Part shown: positions 61,045 through 64,000 of the stretch, piece after piece | How positions within the stretch are numbered: position 1 is the first letter of the stretch | How the letters are laid out: each line of letters begins with the position of its first letter | Origin: Styela clava | Taxonomy: Eukaryota; Chordata; Ascidiacea; Stolidobranchia; Styelidae | DNA: 64,000 nt | Direction of reading: 5' to 3' | Assembly: GCF_964204865.1 (NCBI RefSeq) | Contig: NC_135258.1 | Coordinates: 10,159,001-10,223,000 of the forward strand | Made by a program: the position numbers and the translations under genes | Notes under the pieces: model-generated | Databases searched by the model: none | What the model was told of the DNA's origin: nothing | The model's input: the letters and a program-made list of their open reading frames with translations, nothing else

Positions 61045-61110
61045 AGCAAAATCGGAATAGAATTATGTCCCAACCCTAACCTGGTATACACACACTACGA
61101 GAGTACCCAA
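61045..61110. mobile_element. Fragment of a GGTACTCC-family MITE
   Basis: Only the right end is present: ATCGGAATAGAATTATGTCC, CAACCCTAACCTGGTATACA and CGAGAGTACCC. It lies just upstream of the SDR last-exon copy. Confidence 0.6.
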
Positions 61111-61141
61111 ACTTCGTTAAATACTCATTCTTTATCAACAG

Positions 61142-61286
61142 TGCGTTGCAGATTTTGAAAAGACTCATATTTTTGGAATCATGAAGCCAGACACAATCGC
61201 AGATGGGATAATGTTCTTGTGTTCTTCTCCCCATATTACTGGAATAACCCTACCTAACCCTCGACTTCGGGTCACTCAATGCATAG
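61142..61286 (+). pseudogene. SDR pseudogene 3: last exon
   Basis: Preceded by the acceptor tatcaacag, it reads ADFEKTHIFGIMKPDTIADG and FLCSSPHITGITLP like SDR exon 8. An insertion (CTACCTAACCCTCGACTTCGG versus CTACCTATCGACTCCGG) then shifts the frame before the SDSGS end and the TAG. Homology continues through the 3' flank to about 62040, inverted to 36318-35570. It may belong with the promoter block at 58976-59240, with the middle exons lost. Confidence 0.88.
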
Positions 61287-62088
61287 TCTATTTAATAATT
61301 ACAAACAAGGTTATATTAAATTGATTAAGTTTGATAAAAATGATATTTGCAATAAAATAATATGTAATTAAAGATTATGTCCAAAGTTGAGAGTTTTGAC
61401 AATTTGTGTAGTGGTACAGTGAACAAAATGTTATATGTAACTATGCGGGTTAATTCATTGGGTTTGAATCTCATGCCTTACCCAGGATGTATTACGTTGA
61501 GTAGGTCCGATCCAAACTAGAGTAGCTACTTACCTAACCATGGTTTCTTGTGTCAAACCTTATTCGATTCGAAAGGCGTATAAATGCGTAGTTTAAACAT
61601 GTATTAAACCTGAAAATATAGGATTTGATACCGAACGAGAAAACATGCTAAAGAATACAACACTACGTAGGCAACCAAATTCCTATGGCATTAAGACAAT
61701 TGCGATTCACAGTTAATCCTACGTAGCCGATTTGTCTAACACAAATTGGTAAACTTGTGAGTGAACAAGTAGTACAGTATTAGTTATTGACCTATTCTTA
61801 AGTGCTAAGAGAAACGTAAAGGTAATTCGTTGAGGGATTTGATTTACTTTAGAGGGCTGGTTGGAGCCTATATTTTCTGTCTCGTGCTTTGAGTAGGGAT
61901 GCGGATATCTTGAGTAGAAAATTAGAAGAAACTACAAGTGATGAGCTATAACTAATGACAGTGTTAAAAATATAAGTATTTTGTCACGTGTATAGTATAC
62001 GGATGGAACATTTCAATAGTGCATAGGTCAAGTGATTGTTTAAGAAAGTAACGAGTCGTGTTGAGTCAGTGCATATAATAAAAATGTT

Positions 62089-62305
62089 AGCGCTCCCGTA
62101 GTATGAGAACCAAGAAGGCGGACACCGGAACATAATATGTGTACCAGGTTAGAGTTGGGCGATAATGTTGTTCCAATGTTCCCTATTTTAATCCTATTAC
62201 GAGTTCGGGGACCGTAGTGATTGTATCTGAAATTATGGCCTATATGCTGGTACACATACTGCGTTCCGGTGTCCGCCATCTTGGTTCATATACCACGGAA
62301 GTACC
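62089..62305. mobile_element. MITE of the GGTACTCC family, 217 bp, perfect 8-bp TSD
   Basis: Ends AGCGCTCCCGTAGTATGAG and ATACCACGGAAGTACC. The target duplication aaaatgtt is identical at 62081-62088 and 62306-62313. The internal blocks GGACACCGGAACATAATATG and GTTCCGGTGTCCGCCATCTT form the inner inverted repeat. Confidence 0.85.
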
Positions 62306-62478
62306 AAAATGTTTTACTTAATATATATATATTGTTATTGAACTTATGGCAATCACGAAAGTAGATTCGGAAAGCAAATCACAATGGTATTTATGTTATA
62401 TTTCGACACCATACGTTCATATATCAATTTTCATAATAGTATATACAGTATATATGATTTATCTGGCGATATTCTATT

Positions 62479-64000
62479 CTACGTAAGTGAAAATGAAGGT
62501 ATCGCTGAAGTTGGATCTTCCATTTCCATCTTATTGTCCAGGGCAATATAACCCTCCCAAAAGTTTGGTACTGTATAACCATTATCCATTTTAAAAATCA
62601 CTGTGTGGTTTAACATTACCATAGATCTGATTTTCAGCATTCTGGTCGTATTTTGAGAGTTAATAACTTTCCAGAATGATTTTGCAGCACTTGTGTATCG
62701 GGACTTGTAAAAAGCATCAATGCCAGTGCTGAAGGTGGATGAAACATTGCTGAGTACGTTCCCAGAATGACTTTGAATTGCTGTTGAAACGAATGTACGC
62801 AGGCAATTGTTTACCCATACGCAAATGTTGCCGTAGAGTATGTCAATCAAATAGCGAACGTTGTAATTCTTAACATCACCATTCCGGAGATCCGCATGTA
62901 ACAATTTCCAAAAGTAGTTGACGCTTTTAGAGAAATCAAATGTTTCCATTTCAGAACTTAAGGCCGGCATAGAAATGAAAGAATTAGATTCCACTTTCAT
63001 TGTTTCCCAAAGGTTTTGTTTATTTGTCTGTATCATAAGTTTTGAGAGGGATTTTCGAATGACGTAAGATTCCGTAAGGTCACGCAGCAAACCTAGAATA
63101 TGTGCATGGGTAAAATGGTGACGAAAAATATTTACAATTTTCCACAATCTGCTTGAGTACTTCAGTATCTCGCCTGCAATCATTTTATCAAGATAACGAC
63201 GCAAAAGTGAAGAGAAAGTCGTCATAATGACAAATTTTAAACGACCATCATTTTGCACTTCATTCGGAGATTCAGAAAAAACCTGAATAAATAAATCAAC
63301 ATCGAATTCTTCCATGCGACGAATGTCGATTTTTAACAGCAAATAAATTGCACTATTGTAACGAAAGTTGTTCAATTTATCATCTTGTGGATTTCTACAT
63401 ATTTCAAGTGCTCTGTTAATAAGATCTGACCTAGTGGATGCATCAGTTTCTTTATCAGCTACTTTTAAAAGACAAATCATCTTCATTAGGTCCATTCCAT
63501 CTTTTGCTGTTATTTTCCCCACAATTCCCATTTGCGATTCCTGAATTACATCTGTGGCTTTTAATGTGTAATATCCGTCTTCAAATAAGTCTTGGCCAAC
63601 TTGTGTGCACAATATAGTTTCAGAAAATTCTATCAACATGGGTTTCCCAATTTTCTTACACCCTCGTTCGATTGAGTCGTTTAAAACATCACGTAAACCT
63701 TGCGCTCCACATTCCAGCATATCCATATTTAACTGAGCTATTGCCACCCCAAGTCGAAATGCTAAATTCGAATATATATCATCGTATTTTAATAATTCCT
63801 CCTTACACAATTCAAGCATTTCTTCCGGCGCCATGACTTGCTCCATGGATACAGCCTCATCGGTACGAATCATCAGCATACTTCCACCAAAATCGAAGTA
63901 CCAGCTTGCAATTTCTTTGTCAGCCATGCTTCTTTCGAACCAAATTTTATGAATTTTCATCAATTCGCTTCGTCTGTCTTGGTCTTCATATATATTAGAC
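62479..64000 (-). CDS. Large helical protein, C-terminal exon (506 aa visible, partial)
   Basis: Family not recognised. One frame is open from the window edge to a TAG at 62479-62481; no acceptor site was chosen because the frame is still open at 64000. The ATG at 63958 is internal. The protein is almost wholly alpha-helical with no membrane segment or signal peptide visible here. It has acidic early stretches (MAPEEMLELCKEELLKYDDI), Cys-containing helices (DMLECGAQGLRD, ERGCKKIG), and C-terminal repeats resembling TPR helices (YKSRYTSAAKSFWKVINSQN). By orientation and fold class it may be related to the TPR-like genes at 43-57 kb, but I see no direct alignment. Function unknown. Confidence 0.7.
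   Translation of the reverse strand, partial: SNIYEDQDRRSELMKIHKIWFERSMADKEIASWYFDFGGSMLMIRTDEAVSMEQVMAPEEMLELCKEELLKYDDIYSNLAFRLGVAIAQLNMDMLECGAQGLRDVLNDSIERGCKKIGKPMLIEFSETILCTQVGQDLFEDGYYTLKATDVIQESQMGIVGKITAKDGMDLMKMICLLKVADKETDASTRSDLINRALEICRNPQDDKLNNFRYNSAIYLLLKIDIRRMEEFDVDLFIQVFSESPNEVQNDGRLKFVIMTTFSSLLRRYLDKMIAGEILKYSSRLWKIVNIFRHHFTHAHILGLLRDLTESYVIRKSLSKLMIQTNKQNLWETMKVESNSFISMPALSSEMETFDFSKSVNYFWKLLHADLRNGDVKNYNVRYLIDILYGNICVWVNNCLRTFVSTAIQSHSGNVLSNVSSTFSTGIDAFYKSRYTSAAKSFWKVINSQNTTRMLKIRSMVMLNHTVIFKMDNGYTVPNFWEGYIALDNKMEMEDPTSAIPSFSLT

Noticed and set aside
1-64000. CRISPR arrays, bacterial operons, viral genomes
   Set aside because: No regularly spaced repeats, no polycistronic arrangement, and only retroelement and DNA-transposon fragments were found. 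The region is eukaryotic nuclear DNA.

Overview
The window is a stretch of an AT-rich animal genome. Every recognisable gene is split by short GT-AG (twice GC-AG) introns, the products are metazoan families, and intergenic DNA is packed with small non-autonomous DNA transposons and tRNA-derived SINE remnants. Gene set and compactness would suit a tunicate (ascidian) or another marine invertebrate; this is an inference, and no feature fixes the species.

Layout. (1) 605-5117 (+): 3' half of an SLC6 transporter of the GABA/taurine/creatine/betaine group, 5' part outside the window. (2) 7.3-10.5 kb: a near-perfect 593-bp tandem duplication and nested hAT-type elements. (3) 14473-15088 (+): a two-exon heterotrimeric G-protein gamma subunit gene (69 aa). 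(4) 17.3-21 kb: more hAT-type elements and degenerate repeats. (5) 21503-32879 (-): a complete 16-exon ABCG half-transporter of the white type, with one frameshift in exon 14. (6) 33.4-35.4 kb (+): a decayed pseudogene of unknown family. (7) 36318-41605 (-): a complete 8-exon short-chain dehydrogenase/reductase (SDR, 252 aa). (8) 42.2-59.2 kb: three near-identical copies (-) of an unrecognised three-exon alpha-helical/TPR-like gene whose N-terminus carries PSAP and PPPY motifs. Broken copies of SDR exons 1-2 lie head-to-head with these genes on the + strand, and a 3.7-kb TIR transposon is inserted into one of them. (9) 59.3-62.3 kb: LINE and SINE fragments, an inverted broken copy of the SDR last exon, and a MITE. 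(10) 62479-64000 (-): the 3' exon of a larger helical protein, open to the window edge.

The intact genes look unrelated in function (membrane transport, signalling, oxidoreduction). The organising event is local: a unit of a TPR-like gene plus a divergent SDR gene was amplified, the TPR-like ORFs stayed open and all SDR copies but one decayed. All exon models were built by eye from reading frame, splice consensus and intron phase; there is no transcript evidence.
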